Origin: Deltaproteobacteria bacterium
Lineage (GTDB): Bacteria; Desulfobacterota; Syntrophia; Syntrophales; UBA2210
Length of the DNA: 5,724 nt
Direction of reading: 5' to 3'
Assembly: GCA_030603465.1 (NCBI GenBank)
Contig: JAUVXT010000174.1
Span: forward strand, 1 to 5,724
Under the pieces are notes generated by a model. That model saw only the letters and a program-made list of their open reading frames with translations, searched no databases and was not told where the DNA came from. This document shows positions 1 to 5,723 of the stretch, piece after piece; positions within the stretch are counted from its first letter, which is position 1; each line of letters begins with the position of its first letter. The position numbers were made by a program, and so were the translations under genes.

Positions 1-1029
1 TATGGAATTGGTCTTTAATACCGCCCGGCCAAATTTCTGGATGAGATAATTTTCCTCATTGGTGCATTTTGCAGATGCGATTACGGCTATCTCATCGGGA
101 GCATACCGGGAGAACTTTGCCGCCACCTTGTTCAGCGCCTCTTCCCAGCTTGCCTTTGCGAGGACGCCCTTCTTTCTGATTAGAGGAGCGGTCAACCTGT
201 CGGAACTGTGAACAAATTCTGGAATTCCGAAACGGCCCTTTACACAATCCTGGCCTTTATTTGCAGGACCATCAGGATCGGGCATTGTTCTTACTATCTT
301 TCCGTCTTGTACCTCGAATATCAGGCTGCATCCTACTCCGCAATAGGGGCAGATGCTTTTTATTCTTTCCCTCTCTTCTGCCGCTTTTCCAAGCGCGGGA
401 AATTTATCTGTCAGTGCGCCTGTGGGGCATACGTCCACGCAGGCGGCACAGAATTGACAACCCACTTCCTCCAGGGGACGACCGAATGGGGTGCTCACCT
501 CCTCGCGGCCCTCCTCTTCCCGAAACACGATAGCGCCGGCGCCTCGGATTTCGTGACACGCCCTGACGCATCTCCCGCATCTGACGCAGAGATTGTAGTC
601 CCTGGCAAAAAAAGGACCTCCATCTTTCACTTCATAGCGCTTTTCTGTGGATGGGAGATAGGCTGTATCGAACCCTATATGCTCTATTACCTCCCTCAGC
701 TCGTATGGCTGATCCTTGATCCGGTCTATGGCATCCTTCGGATAATCACGAAGAATCAACCGGAGTGTTTCTCTTCGGAACTCTTTTACCTTTTCAGTAT
801 CCGTTTTTACCTTCATCCCGTCCGTTACCACATTTGAACAGGATGCGGGGAGACCCCTCTGCCCCTCTATTTCCACGGCGCATAACCTGCAGTTGCCGCT
901 CGGTTTAAGATAGGGATGATAACAGAGGGTGGGGATATAGGTTCCCAGTTTTTCCGCTGCCTTTAAGATCGTAGTTCCTGCCGGTACCTCACATTCTTGT
1001 CCGTTTATCCAAACTCGCACATTTTCCAT
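1..1029 (-). CDS. fdhA: Formate dehydrogenase alpha subunit, NuoG-like N-terminus (3' end off window)
   Basis: Molybdopterin oxidoreductase that interconverts formate and CO2. It has no Tat or Sec signal, so it is probably cytoplasmic and passes electrons to partner iron-sulfur/flavin subunits. I translated 343 codons from the ATG at 1029, preceded by a fair SD (AGGG, 7 nt away). Domains: a plant-type [2Fe-2S] domain (Cys36, 47, 50, 64); a two-cluster ferredoxin domain (Cys148/151/154/158 and Cys191/194/197/201, the latter ending CP); then the Mo/W-bis-MGD domain with CPYCGVGC (Cys227/230/234) and Cys262 followed by Lys264, the conserved electron-relay lysine. The run SAKCTNEENYLIQKFGRA (319-336) is typical of formate dehydrogenases. 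The Sec/Cys active site is expected near residue 360, just outside the window. Odd: the His-Cys [4Fe-4S] cluster between the first two domains has lost all its ligands (96-109). An NADH dehydrogenase subunit G or other NuoG-like oxidoreductase is less likely. Confidence 0.9.
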   Translation of the reverse strand, partial: MENVRVWINGQECEVPAGTTILKAAEKLGTYIPTLCYHPYLKPSGNCRLCAVEIEGQRGLPASCSNVVTDGMKVKTDTEKVKEFRRETLRLILRDYPKDAIDRIKDQPYELREVIEHIGFDTAYLPSTEKRYEVKDGGPFFARDYNLCVRCGRCVRACHEIRGAGAIVFREEEGREEVSTPFGRPLEEVGCQFCAACVDVCPTGALTDKFPALGKAAEERERIKSICPYCGVGCSLIFEVQDGKIVRTMPDPDGPANKGQDCVKGRFGIPEFVHSSDRLTAPLIRKKGVLAKASWEEALNKVAAKFSRYAPDEIAVIASAKCTNEENYLIQKFGRAVLKTNSI

Positions 1030-1095
1030 TGCATCACCCTGGATTTATTTTGTATCTGTAATCATTTGGGAAGTTCTCTGAATAATTATCTTTCT

Positions 1096-1158
1096 AATTG
1101 CAGACAATGGAACGCTTGCTGAGATGATTCAGGCACAACCACACACTTATCTGCAATT
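1096..1158. repeat. 9-bp inverted repeat pair in the fdhA leader
   Basis: AATTGCAGA (1096-1104) is repeated inverted as TCTGCAATT (1150-1158), 45 bases apart. Next to the right arm is a short direct repeat, ATACAGAG twice with a 10-bp period (about 1162-1179). The pair could be two binding sites of one regulator or the base of a weak leader stem. Chance cannot be excluded. Confidence 0.2.
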
Positions 1159-1309
1159 GCCATACAGAGTTATACAGAGCCCTTTGTTATACTAATTGAA
1201 GTTGTTGTAATTATAATGCTTAAAACTCCCTCGCTATTGTGGAACAACGCCATCATGTTACTCCATAACTTATAGTAATGCATGAAGTGACAAAAAATAT
1301 ACGCACCCT

Positions 1310-1338
1310 CATATACCTACCTAACCTCGCTCTGTCAA
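1310..1338 (-). promoter_or_regulatory. Candidate sigma70-type promoter for fdhA
   Basis: On the minus strand TTGACA (1338-1333, a perfect -35) is followed after 17 bases by TATATG (1315-1310, 4 of 6 matches to the -10). It would start transcription near 1303 and leave a leader of about 275 nt before fdhA. The -10 is imperfect and AT-rich DNA gives chance matches, so this is a candidate only. A lone TATAAT at 1215-1210 has no matching -35. Confidence 0.35.
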
Positions 1339-1380
1339 CATAAAAAAGACTCTGTTTTGCTTTATCATAAAAATTAAGAT

Positions 1381-1398
1381 GTTGATAGCGTTATCGAC
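1381..1398. promoter_or_regulatory. 18-bp dyad, operator-like, upstream of fdhA
   Basis: The sequence GTTGATA-GCGT-TATCGAC is an inverted repeat with 6 of 7 arm positions paired. The inner arms TTGAT and ATCGA resemble half-sites of CRP/FNR-family regulators, but are separated by 6 rather than the 4 bases of a classic FNR box. Its centre lies about 86 bases upstream of the start predicted from the promoter at 1338-1310. Redox control of a formate dehydrogenase would make sense, but that is inference. Confidence 0.2.
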
Positions 1399-1459
1399 TT
1401 ATAAAATGCGGGAAAGTTATTGTTTAGTGCCCTGTTTTTTGACCGCTTTCTCGATTACC

Positions 1460-1467
1460 CAAGAATG
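1460..1467. repeat. Left putative target-site duplication
   Basis: CAAGAATG is identical to 1649-1656 on the other side of the palindromic element. The match stops on both sides after exactly 8 bases. The spacing to the outer inverted arms is the same (6 bases) on both sides, which argues against chance. Confidence 0.45.
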
Positions 1468-1648
1468 ACGAATCGGTAAAAAATCATTTTCGAGCGGATT
1501 CGAGCATTTCGGGGATGATTGCGGTGATTGGCGTTAAGAAAATCTAATATTTGAGTGCTTTAGCACGAGTTTTAGATTTTTAGCCGAGCGCCGAAATCAT
1601 CCCCGAAATGGTCATCAAGCGAGAAAATCTGACTTTTTACCGTGCCAT
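1468..1648. mobile_element. MITE-like palindromic element, 181 bp, with 8-bp flanking repeat
   Basis: Nearly the whole segment is one imperfect palindrome centred near 1558. Paired arms, from outside in: CGGTAAAAA (1474-1482) with TTTTTACCG (1634-1642); the perfect 16-mer CATTTCGGGGATGATT (1505-1520) with its complement (1595-1610); AAAATCTAA (1539-1547) with TTAGATTTT (1572-1580); and a central hairpin GTGC-TTTA-GCAC (1555-1566). The 8-mer CAAGAATG occurs at 1460-1467 and at 1649-1656, each exactly 6 bases outside the outer arms, like a target-site duplication. It encodes no protein. The small size, terminal inverted repeats and flanking duplication fit a non-autonomous element (MITE) whose transposase is elsewhere. 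It sits 11 bases past the stop of the EamA gene. A large structured RNA or terminator is an alternative. The class of element is not recognised. Confidence 0.55.
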
Positions 1649-1656
1649 CAAGAATG
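1649..1656. repeat. Right putative target-site duplication
   Basis: Second copy of CAAGAATG, 3 bases beyond the EamA gene stop codon (1660-1662). Insertion would therefore have occurred just downstream of that gene without damaging it. Confidence 0.45.
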
Positions 1657-1659
1657 GTA

Positions 1660-2622
1660 TTATGGTTCTTGAAACTGCGAATCTCCCTCTTTTGATGCCA
1701 TATTCAGGGCAAGCCCCCAGAGTTGTGAGAATAGCATTCCCGAGAGCATCAGCGCACAGCCGATTAATTGCCTCACTGTCATCATTTCATCCAGCAGAAA
1801 CCATCCCGCCAGCGCGGCGAAGACCGATTCCATGCTGAGAAGGATTGCCGCGTGCGCAGGGTGAGCTTTTCTCTGCGCTACCACCTGGAGGGTGTAGGCT
1901 ATTCCCACGGATAAAACGCCTCCGTATAGAATGGGTATGGCGGCCTGATATATACCGTCGATCGTTACCGGCTCAAAGAAAGCGGCGGTTATGAGACTTA
2001 AAAGAGAACAGGCGGCATACTGAAAAAATGCCAGCTTGAAGGAATTAAATTTCGGGGATAACCACCCGATAATGAGCACGTGTCCGGCCCAGAAAAAGGC
2101 GCCCAAAAACACAAGAAAATCTCCGAAACCCATTGTAAATTGCGCGGTCACACTGAGAAGATAAAGTCCGAAGGCGGCAAGGAAAGCACCTATCCAGGTT
2201 CCCGCAGTGATCCTCTGCCTGAATAAGAGTCCCATAATCGGGACTATCACGACATAGAGGCCGGTAATAAAGCCTGCGTTTCCCGCCGTGGTGTAGACAA
2301 TGCCGACCTGCTGTAGAGAGGCTCCCGCAAAGAGAAAAGATCCGATCAAGAGTCCGCCAAAAATAATGACTCGACCACCGGCAGGCTTCACTCTTGAACG
2401 GTCATGGCCATTTGCGATTCTCTTGCTCAGGATCAAAGGGATGAGGACGAGGCTTCCCAGCGCGAAACGGATGCAGTTAAAGGTAAAGGGTCCCACATAA
2501 TCCATCCCCACACGTTGCGCCACAAAGCCTGTTCCCCAGATGATTGCGGTAAAGAGGAGCAGCGTGTCAGATTTCCACGTGGGGTCAGGTCTCAACATTT
2601 GACAACTTCCTTTCCTGTTCAT
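1660..2622 (-). CDS. EamA-family (DMT superfamily) transporter
   Basis: Inner-membrane carrier of the drug/metabolite transporter superfamily. Family members usually export amino acids, other metabolites or drugs; the substrate cannot be read from sequence. With the ATG at 2622 it has 320 residues, close to the usual 290-310. It shows about ten hydrophobic helices in two EamA repeats: the first begins with LFTAIIWGTGFVAQRVG (about 23-39) and contains AGNAGFITGLYVVIVPIMG, and the second carries AHAAILLSMESVFAALAGW and LLDEMMTVRQLIG near the C-terminus. I chose 2622 because GGGAGGAAG lies about 7-9 nt upstream. A start at 2667 adds 15 residues with a poorer site, and the ATG at 2598 also has a good SD (AGGAAAGGAAG). 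It is preceded by its own promoter candidate and a terminator-like hairpin, so it is probably a single-gene unit. The family call is firm, the function is not. Confidence 0.9.
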   Translation of the reverse strand: MNRKGSCQMLRPDPTWKSDTLLLFTAIIWGTGFVAQRVGMDYVGPFTFNCIRFALGSLVLIPLILSKRIANGHDRSRVKPAGGRVIIFGGLLIGSFLFAGASLQQVGIVYTTAGNAGFITGLYVVIVPIMGLLFRQRITAGTWIGAFLAAFGLYLLSVTAQFTMGFGDFLVFLGAFFWAGHVLIIGWLSPKFNSFKLAFFQYAACSLLSLITAAFFEPVTIDGIYQAAIPILYGGVLSVGIAYTLQVVAQRKAHPAHAAILLSMESVFAALAGWFLLDEMMTVRQLIGCALMLSGMLFSQLWGLALNMASKEGDSQFQEP

Positions 2623-2670
2623 GGTGTACTTCCTCCCTTTTCGGGAATATACAAAAAGGAGGAACATTCA

Positions 2671-2705
2671 AAACAAAACCCCGCCATCTTTCCTGACAGC
2701 GGGGT
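2671..2705 (-). terminator. Intrinsic terminator or attenuator ahead of the EamA gene
   Basis: Read on the minus strand: ACCCCGC-UGUC, loop AGGAAA, GAUG-GCGGGGU, then UUUGUUU. The stem is 11 bp (7 perfect GC-rich pairs plus 4 including two G-U), followed by a U-rich tract: the classic Rho-independent form. It lies 114 nt past the TRAP permease stop and 49 nt before the EamA start. It may end TRAP transcripts. It also lies just downstream of a promoter candidate (2757-2729), so it could act as an attenuator of the EamA gene. Confidence 0.7.
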
Positions 2706-2728
2706 CATTAAAATCAATCAGTTGTGAA

Positions 2729-2757
2729 CTTGTATATTCCTGACTATCATTTGTCAA
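2729..2757 (-). promoter_or_regulatory. Candidate promoter for the EamA gene
   Basis: A perfect -35 TTGACA (2757-2752) is followed by TACAAG after 17 bases (2734-2729) or TATACA after 15 bases (2736-2731). Transcription would begin near 2722, about 17 nt before the terminator-like hairpin. Neither -10 is ideal, so confidence is moderate. Confidence 0.4.
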
Positions 2758-2804
2758 GTCCCTGATCGCATCCGGGACACAAATATTTTAGAATATTTCC
2801 CGGA
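2758..2804 (-). promoter_or_regulatory. Long hairpin after the TRAP permease stop, with a competing stem
   Basis: On the minus strand UCCGGG (2804-2799) and AAAUAUU (2798-2792), loop CUAA, pair with AAUAUUU (2787-2781) and CCCGGA (2776-2771), with a 4-nt bulge between the two helices. The same CCC side (gggac on plus, 2774-2778) can instead pair with 2758-2762. No U-tract follows on the minus strand, so it is not a standard terminator there; it may protect the mRNA 3' end. On the plus strand it is followed by TATTTTT, but no plus-strand gene leads into it. Confidence 0.4.
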
Positions 2805-2818
2805 TATTTTTCAGGCCG

Positions 2819-3547
2819 TTACGTAGCTTTCTCCTCTTTTTTCCTACCGTAAAGTATGTGAACTAGAAGGAATGCGGCAAAAAGCAACAACCCTGCGAGA
2901 TGGAGAGCAATGCTGGGCCAGAAGAGAAGCGCGGCCGCGCAACCGCACACAAGTCTCTTTAGTATATTGACGTGACGTCGGTAATATCCTTCCAGCAGTA
3001 TAGCCATGGAAAAGAGTCCTATTGCCGTGGCAACGGTGGTTTCTATAGCCATAATTACCGTCCCTGTAAATATGAGGGGGGTGTAGACTATCAAAATGGG
3101 GATGACATACATGCCGGAGGAGAGTTTCCATCCCTGCATTCCCGTTTCGAAGGGTTTGCTCTTGGCGATTCCCGCGGCGGAATAGGCGGCCAGACAGATA
3201 GGAGGCGTAACATTGGCGAACTGCGAAAACCAGAAGATCATCAGATGAGACGCCAGGAGTCCCGCGCCCAGCATGGTCATCGCGGGCGCAGCGAGAACGG
3301 CAAGGGTGATATAAGATGCGGTAACGGGGAGCCCCATTCCCAGGAAAATTGCCGCTATCATTATCAACAAGATGGTAATGACCAAACTTCCCCCGGACAC
3401 CATCTGAATGATCATGGAAAATTTGATCCCCATCCCGACGAGAAGAACAATACCTATTATAATACCCGCGCAGAGGAGAATAACCCCGGTGGATACCATA
3501 TTCTCGGCGCCCATAGCCAGTGCGTCAAGTATGTCTCTCCAGCTCAT
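2819..3547 (-). CDS. TRAP permease, C-terminal half of fused DctQM protein (after in-frame UGA)
   Basis: C-terminal part of the 12-TM DctM-type domain of a TAXI-family TRAP transporter, an inner-membrane secondary transporter driven by ion gradients. Read from the ATG at 3547 it has 242 residues and carries family hallmarks: GMGLP (about 70-74), FWFSQFANVTPP (about 105-116) and a run of hydrophobic helices, ending in a lysine/glutamate-rich tail. It is not a normal separate gene. It is in the same frame as the upstream half (3566-4756), only 6 sense codons after that half's UGA, and the break lies in the middle of the DctM domain. Joined together they give 645 codons, the usual size of fused TRAP permeases. 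The ATG has GAGG directly against it, too close for a normal SD, so independent initiation would be weak. The product may come from UGA read-through or coupled re-initiation, or the gene may be dead. Confidence 0.8.
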   Translation of the reverse strand: MSWRDILDALAMGAENMVSTGVILLCAGIIIGIVLLVGMGIKFSMIIQMVSGGSLVITILLIMIAAIFLGMGLPVTASYITLAVLAAPAMTMLGAGLLASHLMIFWFSQFANVTPPICLAAYSAAGIAKSKPFETGMQGWKLSSGMYVIPILIVYTPLIFTGTVIMAIETTVATAIGLFSMAILLEGYYRRHVNILKRLVCGCAAALLFWPSIALHLAGLLLFAAFLLVHILYGRKKEEKAT

Positions 3548-3568
3548 CCTCGTATGTTTATTCAGTCA
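3548..3568 (-). other. In-frame UGA and six sense codons joining the two halves of the TRAP permease
   Basis: Codons read ...ATT TCG AGT TGA CTG AAT AAA CAT ACG AGG ATG AGC TGG: ...ISS-stop-LNKHTRMSW. The frame is unbroken on both sides, so a single base (TGG to TGA, or a sequencing error) explains the split. From memory, related permeases carry an aromatic residue, often Trp, after the serine here, followed by a basic stretch. The stop is followed by C, a context known to terminate weakly. I see no convincing SECIS-like hairpin directly downstream. Tryptophan elsewhere in these genes is TGG, so a general UGA=Trp code is unlikely. Confidence 0.85.
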
Positions 3569-4756
3569 ACTCGAAATAACGATAGCCACGATTCCCGCAC
3601 AGGCGGAGTAGGTCGGCGTGAAACCGTAAATGAGAAATCCCATGAGAACGATGACGGAGACGAAAAAGTTCCACCCCTCCTTGATGACATCGCGGAAACG
3701 GGGAATATCCTTCTTATCCATCGGCTTCATACCCATCTTCTGGGCCTCTAGGTGGACCATAAAGGCAACGCTCAAGAAATAGAGCATCGCCGGTATGAAG
3801 GATACGGCCACGATTGTCAAGTAGGATATCTGGGTCCATTGGGACATGATGAAGGCCCCTGCGCCCATGATGGGTGGCATGAGCTGTCCTCCCGTCGATG
3901 CCGCGGCTTCTACACCGCCGGCAAACTTGGGTTTGAATCCCACGTTTTTCATGAGGGGAATGGTGATCGATCCCGTGCCGACAACGTTGGCAACAGCGCT
4001 TCCCGAAACGCTTCCCATCATTCCGCTTCCGAAGACGGCCATCTTTGCCGGTCCCCCGATACTCCGCCCCATTATCGATGTGGCGAGACGCAGTATAAAT
4101 TCACCGGCGCCGGACTTCAGCAGGAATGCGGCAAAGAGAACAAAGAGAAAGACAAAGGTGGACGATATCGTCGCTATGGTTCCGAAGATTCCGTCGGGGG
4201 CGAAGTACATCCGGTAGAGGAGCCGCTCGAGACCGACTCCCGGGAAATGCCATAATCCGCCCAGTTGTCTTCCCAAAAAGAGTGCATAAAGCATGAATAG
4301 GAGCGCGAGCACGGGGATAAGATATCCTGACGCCCTCCTCGTTATCTCCAGCATAATTATAAGGGCAATCCCGGCGGCAAAGAGGTCTATTATAGTGGGG
4401 ACCTCATTCCGGGCGTGGAGGGCATCTTCAAACAGAACCAGATATATTCCCAATGCAAATGCGAGTATTCCCAGAAAAACGTCAATCTTGAAGGTCTTTG
4501 CGGGATATTTTTTGAAAAAGGGATATAAAATGAATGCCATAAATACGATGCTTCCGAAGTGTATGGCATTTCGCTGAATTTCGGGCATGATGCCTATCGT
4601 ATTTACCCAGAGGTGAAAAAGGGACGTCGCTACGGCAAACCAATAGATAAAAGTCTTTGTTTTCCCCGTCAGTTTACGTTTAACCGCCAGTGTTTCCCCC
4701 GAGGCATCTTTGTCAACGGATTCTGCTTCTTGTCTTTTTTTATCTGGAGATTTCAT
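3566..4756 (-). CDS. TRAP permease, N-terminal part (DctQ-like region plus first half of DctM) ending at UGA
   Basis: N-terminal 396 residues of a fused 4TM/12TM TRAP permease of the TAXI type. It would accept a ligand from the periplasmic binding protein encoded just upstream and import it with Na+ or H+. Residues 1-30 are a polar cytoplasmic lead. Residues about 35-180 hold several helices corresponding to the small DctQ-like subunit. From about 195 the DctM domain begins, with the highly conserved stretch MAVFGSGMMGSVSGSAVANV (239-258), GTGSITIPLMK (260-270) and ASTGGQLMPPIMGAGAF (286-302). The ATG at 4756 has a good SD (AGAGGAAG, about 6 nt away). The reading frame ends at a UGA inside the DctM domain, and the missing half continues in frame at 3547-2819. 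Alone this fragment lacks about half of the transport domain and would not be expected to function. Annotators may treat 2819-4756 as one pseudogene or one interrupted gene. Confidence 0.88.
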   Translation of the reverse strand: MKSPDKKRQEAESVDKDASGETLAVKRKLTGKTKTFIYWFAVATSLFHLWVNTIGIMPEIQRNAIHFGSIVFMAFILYPFFKKYPAKTFKIDVFLGILAFALGIYLVLFEDALHARNEVPTIIDLFAAGIALIIMLEITRRASGYLIPVLALLFMLYALFLGRQLGGLWHFPGVGLERLLYRMYFAPDGIFGTIATISSTFVFLFVLFAAFLLKSGAGEFILRLATSIMGRSIGGPAKMAVFGSGMMGSVSGSAVANVVGTGSITIPLMKNVGFKPKFAGGVEAAASTGGQLMPPIMGAGAFIMSQWTQISYLTIVAVSFIPAMLYFLSVAFMVHLEAQKMGMKPMDKKDIPRFRDVIKEGWNFFVSVIVLMGFLIYGFTPTYSACAGIVAIVISS

Positions 4757-4847
4757 ATATCTTCCTCTGAATACGGGATTCTTCCCGGCATGTATTTATC
4801 AAACGTGTACAGCGGCATTTTGCAGATAGCCATGGGTTTTATTGAAG

Positions 4848-4870
4848 CTCCACGCAACAAGTTGCGGGGG
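4848..4870 (-). repeat. Stable GC-rich hairpin in the TRAP permease leader (REP-like?)
   Basis: On plus, CTCC-A-CGCAAC-AA-GTTGCG-GGGG forms a stem of about 9-10 pairs with one A-G mismatch and a tiny loop. No U-tract follows on the minus strand (it reads GGAGCTTCAATAAAA), so it is not an intrinsic terminator. It could be a REP-type palindrome or a leader structure. A 10-bp perfect palindrome ATTTGCAAAT lies nearby at 4895-4904. Confidence 0.3.
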
Positions 4871-4979
4871 ATCTCCGACTTCCAAGTAACTTAAATTTGC
4901 AAATCTTTGTAGCGTTGCCCCTGCTGGCAATATATCTGTGTGGCACAGAGGCCCCACGTTACATAACAACTTACTTCCA

Positions 4980-5008
4980 ATTATAATGTCGGCTTGTCGG
5001 CATAGCAA
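4980..5008 (-). promoter_or_regulatory. Candidate promoter for the TRAP permease
   Basis: Minus strand TTGCTA (5008-5003), 17 bases, then a perfect -10 TATAAT (4985-4980). The start would be near 4973, giving a leader of about 217 nt before the ATG at 4756. The -35 overlaps GCAACGCT (5005-5012), which is repeated inverted at 4911-4918 (AGCGTTGC), a possible regulator site. Its position after the binding-protein terminator suggests the permease can be expressed apart from the binding protein. Confidence 0.5.
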
Positions 5009-5070
5009 CGCTTTTTGCGAGTACATCAAAAGCAATCCCGCCTGAATGTACGGAGAAATCTAAAAGAAAA

Positions 5071-5115
5071 ATTCATACAAAAAGTCAGTGACGGTTTTTT
5101 ACCGCCACTGACTTT
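5071..5115 (-). terminator. Intrinsic terminator of the TAXI binding-protein gene
   Basis: AAAGTCAGTGACGGT (5081-5095) pairs with ACCGCCACTGACTTT (5101-5115): a 15-bp stem with one mismatch and a 5-nt loop. On the minus strand the stem runs into UUUUUGUAUG and then another U-rich stretch. It begins only 11 nt after the stop codon of the binding-protein gene. The adenine-rich loop side also gives a T-run on the plus strand, but no plus-strand gene needs it. Confidence 0.85.
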
Positions 5116-5126
5116 CGACGTACCAT

Positions 5127-5723
5127 TTACTTTGCCATCAAAGCAGCGGGAATCTTTATTCCCTCTTCCTTATAGTATTTTGCGGCGCCTGGATGAAGCG
5201 GAGCGGGAAGTCCCGCAATCGCCTTTTCGAGCTTCATTGCCAGAGTTGCCTTGTGAATATTGTGCAGGAAGGGCAGATTTGCATAAATGGTCTTGGTTAT
5301 CTTGTATACCGTTTCCTCGGGGACATCGGGTCGCACAGCAAGGAAGTTGGGCTGGGCAATGGTGTTGATATCCTTCTTCTGACCCGGATAGGTACCCTTC
5401 TTTACAACAAAGCGGTTCCAGACGGGGAATGCCTTCTGTACCTGTTTAACCTGATCATCGGTAAAATCAAGCACCTGCACCTTCTTGGTTCCGAGTTGGG
5501 CATACAGCATCGTAATGGCCGCAACGGGAGGGCCGCCAGGAATATTTGCACCGACGATGCGCCCGTCAATCATTGCAGTGGCAGACGGGTTATAGCCCAG
5601 AAACTCCATGGTGAAGTCCTTGTCCACATCGATGCCGAGACCTGCCAGGATCGTTCTCCCCGAACCTTCCGTTCCACTGCCGCGTTTCCCAATGGAGAAT
5701 TTCTTTCCGAGACCCTTCAGATC
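5127..5723 (-). CDS. TAXI-family TRAP transporter solute-binding protein (5' end off window)
   Basis: Periplasmic receptor of a TRAP transporter; it binds the ligand and delivers it to the membrane permease encoded downstream. The window holds the last 198 residues. They open with DLKGLGKKFSIGKRGSGTEG, matching the conserved TAXI block in which the GSGTE loop helps bind the ligand, and continue with LGYNPSATAMIDGRIVGAN. They end with LHPGAAKYYKEEGIKIP near the C-terminus, the typical TAXI close, then TAA. The N-terminus with its signal peptide lies beyond 5724. A GTG at 5627 is internal, since the family's conserved block continues upstream of it in frame. The family is usually about 320-340 residues, so some 130 are missing here. 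Ligand unknown; glutamate and other organic acids are known for relatives. A terminator follows at once, and the permease gene begins 370 bases later. Confidence 0.92.
   Translation of the reverse strand, partial: DLKGLGKKFSIGKRGSGTEGSGRTILAGLGIDVDKDFTMEFLGYNPSATAMIDGRIVGANIPGGPPVAAITMLYAQLGTKKVQVLDFTDDQVKQVQKAFPVWNRFVVKKGTYPGQKKDINTIAQPNFLAVRPDVPEETVYKITKTIYANLPFLHNIHKATLAMKLEKAIAGLPAPLHPGAAKYYKEEGIKIPAALMAK

Noticed and set aside
208..837. Plus-strand open frames over the formate dehydrogenase (208-837, 261-533)
   Set aside because: They lie antisense to a clearly conserved iron-sulfur protein, have low-complexity unlike-protein content and no usable start context. They are shadows of the real gene.
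1608..1838. Plus-strand frame starting inside the palindromic element and running over the EamA 3' end
   Set aside because: It is antisense to the well-supported EamA C-terminus and has no family resemblance or SD.
2771..2810. Plus-strand intrinsic terminator (hairpin followed by TATTTTT)
   Set aside because: No plus-strand gene leads into it, so it has no evident transcript to end. It is listed as a minus-strand 3' structure instead.
3508..3568. Selenocysteine insertion at the permease UGA
   Set aside because: I could not find a compact hairpin at the usual distance after the UGA, and the position is a hydrophobic/aromatic site in a transporter rather than a redox site. I kept it only as a minor option to test.
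2972..4255. Long plus-strand open frames opposite the TRAP permease (2972-3751, 3752-4255)
   Set aside because: Their translations are rich in Gly, His, Arg and Asp with no membrane or domain pattern, as expected from the antisense of a hydrophobic protein. The minus strand has the conserved TRAP motifs.
4799..5035. 78-codon minus-strand frame in the TRAP permease leader
   Set aside because: No recognisable domain, it spans the promoter and hairpin region, and there is no good SD. It is best explained as chance in non-coding DNA.
5127..5627. GTG at 5627 as the start of the TAXI protein
   Set aside because: The frame stays open to the window edge and the upstream 32 codons encode the conserved DLKG...GSGTE block, so the true start is outside the window.
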